Shown: positions 63,829-64,000 of the stretch, piece after piece
How positions within the stretch are numbered: the stretch's first letter is position 1
Layout: each line of letters starts with the position of its first letter
Source: Acinetobacter zhairuonensis
GTDB lineage: Bacteria; Pseudomonadota; Gammaproteobacteria; Pseudomonadales; Moraxellaceae
Reading direction: 5' to 3'
Assembly: GCF_022601715.1 (NCBI RefSeq)
Contig: NZ_JAKVIM010000011.1
Location: 62,001 to 126,000, forward strand
DNA: 64,000 nucleotides
Made by a program: the position numbers and the translations under genes
Notes under the pieces: generated by a model
The model's database searches: none
What the model was told of the DNA's origin: nothing
The model's input: only the letters and a program-made list of their open reading frames with translations

Positions 63829-64000
63829 ATGAAAATTATTTCGTATGTCGTCAGAAGGGACTATGGTTTCGCTCCTAACCCTTTTTTTGAATATTGTACT
63901 CTAGCTACATGCAAGCCAGATATTAGAAAAAGTGCTTTAGTTGGAGACTGGGTTATTGGAACAAGTTCTATCTCATCTGGAAGTAGAAATACATTAGTAT
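63829..64000 (+). CDS. Nmad2-domain protein, N-terminal part (runs off right edge)
   Basis: 57 codons visible from ATG 63829: MKIISYVVRRDYGFAPNPFF, then CTLATCKPDIRKSALVGDWVIGTSS. This matches the opening of the nucleotide modification associated domain 2 family, found beside TIR and other defence genes and in phage-related base-modification loci. Function unproven; a role in sensing or handling modified nucleotides has been proposed. Three bases separate it from the TIR gene, so they form an operon. The rest lies outside the window. Confidence 0.75.
   Translation, partial: MKIISYVVRRDYGFAPNPFFEYCTLATCKPDIRKSALVGDWVIGTSSISSGSRNTLV

Overview
The window is AT-rich bacterial chromosome that reads as Acinetobacter. 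The basis is the gene set and protein style: a tyrosine-degradation cluster with an IclR regulator, prfC at the E. coli length of 529 residues, acnA, dusA with a dusA-type integrase, Acinetobacter-like small lipoproteins, and an IS5-family transposase relic. Genus is well supported by recognition; species cannot be told.

Layout. (1) 1-5.6 kb is accessory DNA ending in a duplicated tRNA 3' end with a terminator, as expected for the end of a genomic island. It holds a truncated HNH endonuclease, one unknown acidic protein, a 5'-truncated type I restriction hsdR, several strong hairpins and a scattered 15-bp motif. (2) 5.7-28.2 kb is mostly core chromosome. It carries small envelope proteins, then a tyrosine-catabolism block (tyrB-like transaminase, aroP-like permease, fahA, maiA, a VOC protein, an hmgR-like regulator and hpd; hmgA is not in the window). 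After that come a YitT protein with an Lrp regulator, prfC, two DUF3298-like lipoproteins, tatD, acnA, tcdA and a class A acid phosphatase. (3) dusA at 28.2-29.3 kb is the attachment gene of a second mobile element. A tyrosine integrase starts 133 bp away and faces the other way, followed by a PrtN-like gene, unknown genes, an inovirus Gp2-like replication protein, and a plasmid/phage-style cassette (zinc ribbon, DUF932, YqaJ exonuclease, Gp3-like protein) with a strong terminator after several genes. The far end of this element is not visible. (4) 43.8-58.4 kb is a type I secretion locus: TolC-like, ABC and HlyD-like proteins, two accessory proteins, and a 2644-residue RTX protein with a serralysin-like zinc protease embedded among calcium-binding repeats. 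(5) 58.4-64 kb is a very AT-rich defence region. An IS5-family relic is followed by a zinc-binding unknown and an operon of a TIR-TIR-SLOG protein with a ThsB-like TIR protein. Divergent from these are a second ThsB-like TIR gene and an Nmad2-domain gene that runs off the right edge.

The most interesting system is in the last 4 kb. It resembles Thoeris (TIR enzyme makes a nucleotide signal, a SLOG-domain effector senses it), but the effector carries TIR domains instead of SIR2 and has a TIR sensor on each side. Secondary points are the protease-bearing RTX giant, three shared palindromes around the tyrosine genes, a hairpin that covers the ribosome binding site of the Gp2-like gene, and a GC-rich structured segment at 38.4-38.7 kb.
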